DNA from: Trichosphaerium sp. ATCC 40318
Lineage: Eukaryota > Discosea > Flabellinia > Trichosidae
NCBI GenBank assembly: GCA_038496445.1
Contig: JALMLS010000012.1
Location: 1-34,615, forward strand
Direction of reading: 5' to 3'
Length of the DNA: 34,615 nt
The notes under the pieces are model-generated. The model searched no databases. It had not been told where the DNA came from and saw nothing but the letters and a program-made list of their open reading frames with translations. Numbering within the stretch: position 1 is the first letter of the stretch; each line of letters starts with the position of its first letter. Shown one piece after another: positions 22,001-31,574 of the stretch. The position numbers and the translations under genes are program-made.

Positions 22001-24160
22001 TGGTTGCAATACTTGGTACAGCTTTAATTCAAAAAGTGTTGACTGATCATACACCAAGCCAACACGCTCTTATTTTAAGCTTGCAATGCAAAAAGGTATT
22101 TGCGCTCTAATCTGTACTTACAATCGCATATTTGTACAATCCTCGGTACCAACACATTTTGCATTCAAACAGTTTTAATTTCCTTGTTAGAGCTTTTGGG
22201 TTGAGCAAGGAGGACTAATGGAAGGTATTTTGTATGATTTACCAGATGATATGTGGAGTAAAAAAACAAGCCAAGTTCGGACCATTTATCAAATGTGTGA
22301 AGAAGAAGGCTGGTGTATAAACTCCATTCAACCAGATTTTAAACATTGTATGTGACGATAGTATAAAATCGCTGCTAACTGTTGCATAGCATTTAGGGAG
22401 TTTTATACATGCAACTATTGTGCTCAACACCAATATACAGGAAATGTTGTATGTCAATATATAACATTTTTTGTTTAATCTGTGGGTAGAAGCTTATTGC
22501 TGATCACCTCAAATGTAAGCGTGGTAAATATGCTATTCAGCCTATCACCCCAAATAGAGTATTATGTGATACTACAGCTGGTACAATCAATTGTCTCTGA
22601 CAACCATTTAAGTTTCATAACAGGACTAAAAAGTAAGACATCATGGAACTTAAATCCACGATTGGAGTATGCGTGCGGTTGGGATAGATCAAACAACAAG
22701 TGAGTTGTTCATCTTTTAACCTAACATTGTTTAATATTTTACAGAGGTTTTAATGAAAAAGCAACCCATTATAGAACATTGGACCTATTTGATGAGACTG
22801 ACACTGTAGCCAAACGAGAACTAAAGTTTCTTCATGAACAGATGTCAAAAATGCATGGATATGATCAAGTCACTGTTAAATCAGCATATCTTGTTTGCAA
22901 TGATGTCTTGCTTCAGAACTTTGGGATGTACAACACAATACTTAAACATAGGCACCAGTACGTACACAGTATACATGCACATGTTTTAGGAAATATTGAT
23001 TGTTACCTAGAGAACTACCAAAGTTATTTTGTAAGAATGATTGGAGGCGTGATGCCAATCAACGTACAAGTGTTTTTGATAAGTTTTTATCTTTGATACC
23101 CAGATCAACCAACAGCACAAAGGTACTACTATAGTAACAACAATAACTTGTGACTAATTGTTCAGTTACCTGTTGTGTTAATGGCACATGGAACACGTGC
23201 TGAAGCAGCATATAGTATTGTAAAAGCTGGATTTGGAACTGTAAGTGCATTGGATGCTGGATATTATGGACAAGGAATCTATTTTACAGTACTACTTAAT
23301 CATCACTTTGTTCTTGTTCTAATATGTTATTGTAGAGTAGTCTCACATATGCTTGTTCTTATGATAGCACCACTAAAGGCGGAAAAACACTGATTTTGAG
23401 TTTAGTTATACCTGGCAATGTGTATCCTGTACACACACATGGGTTCTATGTTTATTTACAATATTGGTAGGTAATTGAAAAACCTAGTGATGTTATCAAC
23501 TTTCAGGGTAAGCCTATTAAACCTGGGTACCAAAGTCATTATGCAGTGGTAAACAAAAAGGGAGAAGCTTTAAGCAACAATATTGATAAATGCAAATGGG
23601 ATGAGTTGGTTGTGGCTCAAGGTAAATAGTATCACGTGATGACAGGCCAGTGTTTTTTACTGTTAATTTAGATGTACAAGCTGTGGCACGATATGTCATT
23701 ACAGTTGTAAAGAAGCCAAGAAAACGGGTGACTCAAAAAAAAAGTAAGGCTACAAAAAAGAAATCAAACAAGCCAACGAAGACCAAGAGCATCAAAACAA
23801 TTGGAAGTGATAACATAGAAAACAAAGAGATTTTGAAATCAGAAGATGATAGCGAGTCAGATGAGTTGTCTGATGAAGATTCATTTATCACTAAACGGTA
23901 AGGCAATAACACTAAAATATCTTACTTATTTACTGTGAAGAAAATTATGGGCAGCTGCAAATCCAAATCAACCTGATCAACCATGCACACAAGACCAGCG
24001 TGTAATATCACTAAAAAAAGAAGTCACAAGGCTCAAACAAGAAAATAAAACCGTCCTTGACTGCAATGCCAAGCTGGAGGAAGACAAGGCACTATTGGAA
24101 GAAGAAATTGCCAAACTACTTGCCCAAATTGCAAGTCTCAAGAGCAATGTGAGCTCATAA
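19076..24160 (+). CDS. Ankyrin-repeat PARP protein, left copy (damaged)
   Basis: Putative ADP-ribosyltransferase. 5' exons are uncertain (ATG at 19076 or 19298). Clear exons: 19363-19473; fifteen ankyrin exons (19615-21680); then 21720-22095, 22191-22347, 22390-22448, 22490-22580, 22624-22699, 22745-22957, 23011-23122, 23166-23288, 23336-23428, 23471-23621, 23672-23897, 23941-24160. Order: ankyrins, a Cys-containing linker (CNYCAQH), PARP domain, basic NLS-like stretch (KKPRKRVTQKK), acidic stretch, coiled coil. The PARP H-Y-E residues are present: His in LMAHGTR, Tyr in GYYGQGIYFT, Glu in KWDELVV. Damage: 2-bp losses in exons 20322-20418 and 20740-20836, a lost base in exon 21720-22095 (near 22024), an AT donor at 21399, and an apparent frame loss near 19145. 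It may need exon skipping to be made, or be a pseudogene. Confidence 0.82.
19615..21680 (+). repeat. Tandem array of 15 single-exon ankyrin repeats, about 140-bp unit
   Basis: Units start at 19615, 19759, 19902, 20044, 20189, 20322, 20459, 20598, 20740, 20880, 21020, 21158, 21300, 21439 and 21582. Twelve exons are exactly 99 nt (33 residues), one is 93 nt and two are 97 nt. Every unit starts and ends in phase 1, just after the Gly/Ala codon of the QTALHKAG end. Introns are 39-47 bp and similar to each other (GTACTG..TATGTTCTAACAC..TTCCAG). Consensus repeat: ACRGHxDTVKLLIxAxANxN, then ATDKxGQTALHKAG. The array is thus a DNA-level tandem repeat of exon plus intron. Confidence 0.88.
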
Positions 24161-24425
24161 CTGTTTTCTACATAATAAAAATTCAAATAGCTTCTATGTT
24201 GTCTAATAAGCGTTTATGTTTAGAATTTCTTCAGCACTTAGGCTGCGCTATGATTAAACATGCAGTACTAATAACTATTAAGCGTTTATGTGTAGAATTA
24301 AGACACATGGTTTTTGATTAACTACGCAATCTTTTGTTTGTATCAAATATTCAATGTTGAAGTATTCCTTGAACAGTAACTAGATCAATTGTAAATTAGT
24401 TTCTTCATGCTGTCTAGTAAGAGTG
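24161..24425. repeat. Short direct repeat in the gap between convergent genes
   Basis: Two copies of AAGCGTTTATGTnTAGAATT occur about 74 bp apart (near 24208 and 24282) between the end of the PARP gene and the end of the F-box gene. Otherwise AT-rich with nothing recognisable. Confidence 0.4.
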
Positions 24426-25292
24426 TCATTGTTTTGGAACAAAGATAACTGCCAAATCCTCGTTCTCTCCATAGTACATTATACCAAATAAAACATATAT
24501 TTCAATGTCAGCAGATATCCATTTAGATGCTAGTTCTGGGTATTTGCTTAGAGCTTTCATAGTATCATTAAAACACTCTCCAATACAACTTAAACATTCT
24601 TCATTTTCTTCATAATGATCACGTACATCATCAATTCGAAATAAGTTAGCTGCACTATAGTAGTACCCAGAACCTCCCCCACAAATAGGCAGAGCTACCA
24701 GCGGACATCTCAAATAGTAACATTTAGGACAGTATACTCTGAGGTCCGGTTTGTACACGCACATACAATCCTTTGTGGGCTTTCTACAAACATCACATGT
24801 TTTGGGGCGAGAATCTACAAATTCAAACTCGTGGTTTGGTTCAGGCAAAGAATAGTCGATATCGCTAAGGTTGTCAAGGTCTTCTAATGCAGTTTCGTAA
24901 TGTTCGTATTTTGCCCAACGGATAACGTGAGATACAGCCAAGTCCCACAATGACTCTTTCGGTCCTTCATCATTTTCAACTGAAAAAAATAAAACATCTT
25001 CTTGTAACACGTGCGTTATTATCCTTTCTTTAATTTCTTCCGTGTTTTCATCATGAATTACTTCAAGTACAGAGATATCCTTTAAAAGGCGTGTTTTACC
25101 ACATGGCATACCAGAAATGATGTTGCGAAAGTGCTTGTTTGTTGATTTGAGCTTTACAATGCGCTTTACGTCTGTATAAAGCAGAATTTTGATTATCTCG
25201 CCTAAAATGTCAGTAACAAGAAGAGCTTGTGGTGTTTGATGTTTTTATATTGTCGACTGTTTTTCTTCTCGCAGTTGTTTATTTAGACTCAT
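24426..25292 (-). CDS. F-box protein with Cys-rich (zinc-binding) domain; early stop codon
   Basis: The open frame 24426-25109 (227 residues from MPCGKTRLL) continues upstream in the same frame to an ATG at 25292 (MSLNKQLREEKQST), interrupted only by TAA at 25245-25247. The upstream part reads TDILGEIIKILLYTDVKRIV and then KSTNKHFRNIIS, an F-box. The C-terminal half has CxxC pairs (CDVCRKPTKDCMC, YCPKCYYLRC, CLSCIGEC), likely zinc binding. Acidic segments lie between. The paralogous fragment at 27704 has sense codons where this copy has TAA, so the stop is a local change. Either translation starts at 25109, losing the F-box, or the gene is recently broken. It is convergent with the Ank-PARP gene. 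Confidence 0.65.
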
Positions 25293-25411
25293 ACTTGTAA
25301 ATGACACGTGCTGCTCGACGTGATATTGACAACTACACAGGGTCAAATAAATTAATCACGTGACACAAACAACTCGCCTTCCAAAAATAATCACTTATTA
25401 TAAGTTTTTGA

Positions 25412-25628
25412 CTGTACAAAGCAATTGGTAAGAGGTTGCACAGACAAATTACAAAGCTATTAGATAGCCCAACAGAGATACTTGCTCATTTACTTGAGTT
25501 TGTGGAGAGTTTTGATCGATTGGATTCTGAAAGCTGAAACTCTAGTCATTCACCAAAAATACAAGGTTATGAAGAACGAGCTATCAAAGAGCAAAAGAGA
25601 AGAAAAGCAGCTTGAACTTTCATTTTGA
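25412..25628 (+). pseudogene. F-box/coiled-coil fragment with frameshift
   Basis: One frame (25412-25537) reads ITKLLDSPTEILAHLLEFVE and then SFDRL before TGA. The frame one base over continues from about 25533 as AETLVIHQKYKVMKNELSKS and then KREEKQLELSF to TGA at 25628. The first block is an F-box very like that of LRR1 (LPTEILAHIL); the second is a charged helix, probably coiled coil. The switch without a splice signal indicates a one-base indel. No start was found. Confidence 0.5.
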
Positions 25629-26051
25629 ATGTACACTTTTTTTAGCTGCTTTTTTTTTTGACTAAACCCAGATTTTAGGTAGCCGTTGTGGGATTGGTAC
25701 GCTTTTGAATAGAGAATTTTTCTCTAAGCAGTTGATGAAAAAGTAAAAAATGTGTCAGTCACGCAGCAGTCAGCTACTCACCTGAAACTGCCGTATGCGA
25801 TAGGTTAAGGTTTGTATTTCAAGGGGAAGATCTTAACAGAGATGCACAATAAGTACATTATATGCAATTATCATAGGAAATATGTGCCTTGCTCTTTTCA
25901 GTAAAAAAGGAACTTTTAATTCCTTATTTAAGAGCAACAACACCTTTTTCTGTCAAATGAATAGGCCAGATCTGCTTAAACAGTAATTTACTACTTATTC
26001 CTGATATGAGGCCGCAAACAACGCCGTTTAGAAAACAATTTTGTTCACTAT
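25629..26051. other. Intergenic, no gene seen
   Basis: AT-rich. A stretch of about 30 bp near 25708-25737 (core TAGAGAATTTTTCTCTAAGC) recurs inverted near 26512-26541, so short inverted duplication debris is present. Confidence 0.35.
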
Positions 26052-26150
26052 CTTATGCAACATCCCAAACAGCCAAAAATGATGCATACACACTACACGT
26101 GCATGTTGAATACAATACATCATTTTTGGCTGTTTGGGATGTTGCATAAG
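26052..26150. repeat. Perfect 33-bp inverted repeat with 33-nt loop (hairpin)
   Basis: Left arm 26052-26084 (begins CTTATGCAACATCCC) and right arm 26118-26150 are exact reverse complements; the loop is 26085-26117. Pairing stops abruptly at both ends and no target-site duplication is obvious. It could be a miRNA/siRNA precursor, a short MITE, or a palindrome formed by inverted duplication near the centre of the large palindrome. Confidence 0.85.
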
Positions 26151-26646
26151 TTAGAAAGAGGAAAAAAACTGTAGACTTTTTTTTGAAAAAGGGCACTACA
26201 ACAAATGAAAAGCGGTTAGCTCGGTTTTGTATCGCTAATCAAGAGCAATAAGCTGAACTTGACGTTTTTTGCGGAGCCACGACTAACGTTTTAGTGTGCA
26301 CACTCAGGGTCGATGCACTACTACTCTTTATACACTTTCTAGGTATAAATGATGAACAAAAAAGAACCTAGCTAGAAGATTTTCACATTTTACAATAACG
26401 TCATACCTTAAAAACAGTAAAACGTATTTATTTTTTCTCACGGCTACAGGTTTATATTAAACTCTCATACTTACTGTGTAGATTCAAAGCATGCAGTGCT
26501 TACACCACAGCACATTCAACTGCTTAGCGAAAAATTCTCTATTTGGGCTTTACGGCAAGAACAATCTTATAAAAACTGTACTGATAGACAGGAACGACTT
26601 TTAAAAACAGACAAATTTATGGAAGGGAAGCTTGGTACTTTATTGA
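26151..26646. other. Gap between hairpin and WxxW pseudogene
   Basis: No gene supported. From about 26540 on, the sequence matches, inverted, 32740-32830, so it belongs to the duplicated 3' flank of the WxxW element. Plus-strand open frames here are shadows of the WxxW pseudogene. Confidence 0.4.
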
Positions 26647-27245
26647 CTAGTCTGCTTGACAACAGTATCGGACTTTCATATCGGGGCGCCTATAGCCATT
26701 TCTACCATTTCACTTCTAATACATTCCAGTCCTCCAGTAGGTTTACATGGTACTCTATAAGTCACGCGTGGAATGTTAGACCAATTTTGTTCACTTGCAA
26801 CAGATAAATTGAGCACCTGTAGGAGGCTTTGTATTGTAGCTATTTGGGCATACTTTTCCTCCATGGAATCGCTTGTGGTTATATGTAGATTTATGTTCGC
26901 CACGGCCATATGGACGGTCGTCATCGTACCTTAAAAGAAGTTGTAAAGAGCTGACAAATCAGTTTTGAAAAAAACAAAGTACCACTTTCCATTGCAAGGA
27001 ACAGGTTCGCAACAGTATCTCAGTTTCATATCTGGACACGTCTCCGAATTATCACTATTCTTGCACTGTAATCCGCCTGCCAATGTACATCAGGCTCTGA
27101 AAACATAGTCTGTGTGCCAATCTGTTCCAGAAGAAACTTGTACACATTGAACGTTTGTGGCTTTGTAACCATTCGGACCTTTCAATGTCTGCGTATTCAA
27201 AGGTACCCGTGTCATTTTGAAAAATAGCTCATCACAAACCCCTTT
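26647..27245 (-). pseudogene. WxxW-domain (mucin/CILP type) protein, degenerate
   Basis: Minus-strand blocks fit the WxxW module of extracellular mucin-like proteins. First module: VCDELFFKMTRVPLNTQ, NVQCVQVSSGTDW, GLQCKNSDNSETCPDMKLRY and then CC. Second module: CNGKWYDDDRPYGRGEHKST, then FHGGKVCPNSYN; in another frame NWSNIPRVTYRVPCKPTGGL and EC; and in a third RRPDMKVRYCCQAD with a stop at 26647. One intron is clear (26930 to about 26980, splitting KW and YDDD). At least two frame changes without splice signals and an in-frame TGA before CTLAGGLQC indicate a pseudogene, or repeated sequence errors. The family is normally secreted; its function is poorly known. Confidence 0.6.
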
Positions 27246-27329
27246 GAATGGTATCTTGATCACTGCTAGCTTTTGGATCCTAATACACTATCCACATGAA
27301 AAAGGTATTGTAAGCGTGTCTTGTAAGTA

Positions 27330-27540
27330 TCAATGTATTTGAGTAAACTTAACCAGTTTTAAAAGACTTGTCTTCATTTTGTGATAAGCTATGACATTCT
27401 GTTGAAGAAAATTCCAAATTCTTATGAGCTCAATCTCAGCTGTCCAAACTGTCGCTGTCAAAGGGAGTACAATTCCTTTAGGGTATTTTTCCGATTTTCC
27501 AAAGGTACATGGGCTTTGAGGTACCAGGTAATTTTGTTAC
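27330..27540 (-). other. Protein-like open frame, unassigned
   Basis: Open on the minus strand for about 70 codons up to TGA at 27330, without an early ATG. It reads VPQSPCTFGKSEKYPKGIVL, then LTATVWTAEIELIRIWNFLQ, then MKTSLLKLVKFTQIH. The composition looks coding and may be an upstream exon of the WxxW gene or another remnant. No family is recognised. Confidence 0.25.
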
Positions 27541-27703
27541 ATTACTAAGAAGGCTATTAATGTAATACACTCAGACAGAATTCTCAACTCGTTCCTGTTT
27601 AGCATGAGGTCAAAGACAAGCACCAGATTTTGTTTATTGTTGTAGAATATTGTCTGTTGTAGTCAAGCAACAATGCTTTGATTTGAATTTGTTACTTACA
27701 AGC

Positions 27704-27900
27704 ATGAGTCTAAATGAACAACTGCTAGAAGAAAAACAATCGACAAGCGATATACAGTATCAAACATCACAGGCGCTCTTGTTAGAACAGCTAATCAAAA
27801 TTCTGCTTATACAGACGTAAAGAGCATTGTGCAGTCAACAAACAAACACTTTCGTACTGTTGCTTCTGCTATGGTATGTGGTAAGAGATGTTTTAAAGGG
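27704..27900 (+). pseudogene. Inverted partial copy of the F-box/zinc gene
   Basis: Starts with ATG at 27704 (MSLNEQLLEEKQSTSDIQ) and follows the 5' third of the 24426-25292 gene base for base with changes: QALLLEQLIKILL, then after a one-base loss TDVKSIVQSTNKHFRTVAS and MVCGK. Homology stops near 27.9 kb, so the zinc-finger part is missing. Frame is lost at ATAC versus TATAC (near 27811). It is the mirror partner of the left-arm gene, and lies between the palindrome centre and the right Ank-PARP gene. Confidence 0.7.
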
Positions 27901-28044
27901 TATCTATGTACTCGAAGCAATCCATAAAAACAAAGAAATTAAACAATCACGCACGTGCTACTAGAATTTCATTGACAAAGGAATAAAAGAGTCGTTGTGG
28001 TACATGGTGTATCACACATTATATGTTGTACATTTCAAAAACAG

Positions 28045-31000
28045 CTATGAGCTATCGTTACTCTCAAGACTTGCAATTCGGGCTAGTAGTTTAGCAATTT
28101 GATTGCATTGGTTGGCATTTTCTTCGTTCAGTTTAGCATTGTCTTCCTCCAGTTTAGTGATTCTGGTATTTGATTCCTCAATGATAGTTGTGTTTTCTTG
28201 TTTGAGCTTTGTGACTTCTTGTTTTAGTGATAGTACACGCTGGTCTTGTATACATGGCTCATCAGGTTGATCCAGCGTTGCGGCTGCCCATAATTTTCTT
28301 CACAGTAAATAAGTAAGACATTTAGTATTGTGTAGTCTTACCGTTTAGTGATAAATGAGTCTTCATCAAACAGCTCTTCTGACTCGCTATCATATTCTGA
28401 TTTTGAAAACTCTTTGCTTTCTATGTTTTCTACAATTTCACTTCCAATTGGTTTGATAATCTTGGCCTTCTTTGGTTTGTTTGATTTCTTCTTTTTTCCT
28501 TCACTTTTTTTCTGAGCCACCCGTTTTCTTGGCTTTTTTACAACACTTATGATATATCGTGCCACAGCTTGTACATCTAAATTAAACAATTAAAAAATAC
28601 TTTGTTACACCTCATGGTATTATTTACCTTGAGCCACAACCAACTCGTCCCATTTGCATTTATCAATATTGTCACTTACAGCTTCTCCCTTTTTGTTTAC
28701 CACTGCATAATGACTTTGGTACCCAGGTTTAATAGGCTTACCCTGAAAGTTGATAACATCACTAGGTTTTTCAATTACCTACCAATATTGTAAATAAACA
28801 TAGAACCCATGTGTGTGTACAGGATACACATTGCCAGGTGTAACTAAACTCAAAATCAGAATTTTGTCACCTTTAGCGGTGGTATCATAAGAACAAGCAT
28901 ATTCAAGACTACTCTACAATAACATATTAGAACAAATGCAAAGTGATGATTAAATAGTACTGTAAAATAGATTCCTTGTCCATAATATCCAGCATCCAAT
29001 GCACTTACAGTTCCAAATCCAGCTTTTACAATGCTGTGTGCTGCTTCAGCACGTGTTCCATGTGCCATTAACACAACAGGTAACTGAAAATTAGTCACAA
29101 GTTATTATTATTACTACAATGTACCTCTGTGCTGTTGGTTGATCTGGGTATCAAAGATAAAAACTTATCAAAAACACTTGTCCGTTGATCATGGCTCCAA
29201 TCATTCTTACAAAATAACTTTGGTAGTTCTCTAGGTAACAATCAATATTTCCTAAAACATGTGCATGTACTGTGTACGTACTGGTGCCTATGCTTCAGTA
29301 TTGTGTTGTACATCCCAAAGTTCTGAAGCAAGACATCATTGCAAACAAGATATGCTGATTTAACAGTGACTTGATCATATCCATGCATTTTAGACATCTG
29401 TTCATGAAGAAACTTTAATTCTCTTTTGGCTACAGTGTCAGTCTCATCAAAAAGGTCCAATGTTCTGTAATGGGTTGCTTTTTCAATAAAACCCCTTCCA
29501 AAATGGTTAATGAAATTAAAGGCACTAAAACTCAACTTGTTGTTTGATCTATCCCAGCCGTGTGCATACTCTAATCGTGGGTTTAAGTCCCATGATGTCT
29601 TACTTGTTAACCCTTGTTTAAAATCAACTGGTTGGTAAAAACGGTATTGTACCAACATTAGTGCCCATTAATAGTGTATTTGGTCTAATGGGCTGAATAG
29701 CATATGTACCATGTTTACATTCGAGATGTACGTCATCAATAAGTTTCTACCACAAGTTAAAAAAGATTAAACAAACTGACATGCAATATGTTCTTTATCT
29801 TTGTTTTCAGAACAATAGCTGCATATGTAATGCTCTGTAAACCCTATACAACAATAAACAACAATATTCACTATTAGCACTTACGCTTTGGGTTATCTGG
29901 TTGAATAGAGTTTATACACCACCCTTCTTCTGTGCACATTTGATAAATGGTCTGAATTTGGCTTGTTTTTTTACTCCACATATCATCTGGTAAATCGTAC
30001 AAAATACCTTCCATTAGTCCTCCTTGCTCAACCCAAAATCTCTATTGATGAAATTAGCACTTGAACTTAAAAATGTATTGGTACCGGGGATTGTACAAAT
30101 ATGCGATTGTAAGTACAAATTAAAGTGCAAATACCTTTTTGCATTGCAAGCTTAAAATAAGAGCGTGTTGGCTTGGTGTAGAATTAGTCAACACTTTGAA
30201 TAAAAGCTGTACCAAGTACTGTAACCATTTTGCAAGCTTATATTTCCATCCATGACTTTTTATATATGTCCATGATAGCCACAGCTGTTGTTGATTTGTT
30301 GGAAAGTGTGCCAAAAGAGTTTCAAACACTTTGGTGTATGCAGGATCATTATCAACCACCTTTTTTGCTACAGATTTAAAATCAAAGTTATGTCCTCTCA
30401 TGGTCTGAGAAAAAACAAAACTTGCTTTTGATAAGATGAGAAACACTTCAGCATTTCTATGTTGAGCTACTAATAGTCAGGTTCTTTGTGTTTTGGTAAT
30501 GTAATTTAGTGTTAAACTTGCACACCTGCATAAAATAAAGGCGTCCATCCTTTATTGTCTACTGCTTCAATATTAGCACCCGAAAACAGTAATTGTCTAG
30601 CTGTTTTGCTGTCACCATATTCAACTAGCAAGTGTAAGATAATTTTAAACTCCAAGATGTTATGACCAGCAATATGTAAAGAGGTGTGTCCATATTTATC
30701 AGTAGCATTGACATTTGCTTTCACATTGATTAATAACATAATAGTATTAGTGTGCCCATGGCATACTGGAAAGTGTGAGAACATATATTTCATATATACA
30801 CCATAATACCTGCTTTGTGTAAAGCTGTCTGGCCACAGGTATCTCTAGCATTGACATTTGCATTTGCGTTGAGCAATAAATTGACTATATTGTTGTGTCC
30901 ACAGCATACTGAAAAGTGAGAGAACGTATTTCACATTTATAACAATACCTGCTTTGTGTAAAGCTGTCTCTCCATCTTTGTCTGTATCATTGACATTTGC

Positions 31001-31574
31001 ATTTGCAAAGAGCAATAATTTAGCAACATCATTGTGTCCACAAAATGCTGTAAAGTGAGACCATGTACATTATATATTTACAATATTGTACCTGCTTTGT
31101 GTAAAGCTGTCTCTCCATATGTATCTCTAGCATTGACATTTGCATTTGCATTTATCAATAAATTAACGACAATGTAGTGTCCACAGTATGCTGCACAGTG
31201 TTAAAATACTTTGTATATTTACATCAGGTACCTGTTAAATGTAAAGCTGTCTGTTCATGTTTATTTGTAGCATTGATGTTTACACCAGCATTTATCAAGA
31301 ACATAGCGGTCTGAAAGTCTCCACAACATGCTGTAAAAAGTCAGAATGTACATTTGATATTTATAAATACACTGAGTGAAAAACATTTACAGTACCTGCT
31401 TTATGTAAGGCTCCATTTTTACTATCTGTGTCTGTAGTATCATTGTGTCCATGGCATGCTGAAAAATGTTAGAACATATGTTGTATACTTACTATACAAT
31501 ACCTGCTTTGTGTAAAGCTGTTTGTCCATACTTATCTGTAGCATTGACATTTGATCCAAGGTTCTTCAGTTTGG
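28045..31574 (-). CDS. Ankyrin-repeat PARP protein, right copy (in frame)
   Basis: Inverted paralog of the left gene. Exons: 31503-31574, 31396-31458, 31232-31330, 31092-31190, 30949-31047, 30810-30908, 30667-30765, 30526-30624 (eight ankyrin exons, the first two shortened in frame), then 30135-30469, 29885-30041, 29785-29843, 29653-29746, 29537-29612, 29282-29494, 29125-29230, 28961-29083, 28821-28913, 28628-28778, 28342-28576, 28045-28297. All phases close, giving about 875 residues plus an unresolved 5' exon. The PARP core keeps His (LMAHGTR), Tyr (GYYGQGIYFT) and Glu (KWDELVV), so catalysis is plausible. A basic stretch (KKPRKRVAQKK) suggests nuclear entry; the end is a coiled coil. One intron (from 29784) uses GC where the left copy has GT. 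The start is unclear: the ATG of the left copy is ACG here. Confidence 0.85.

Noticed and set aside
26496-26807. 103-residue plus-strand frame
   Set aside because: Antisense of the WxxW pseudogene and its 3' flank.
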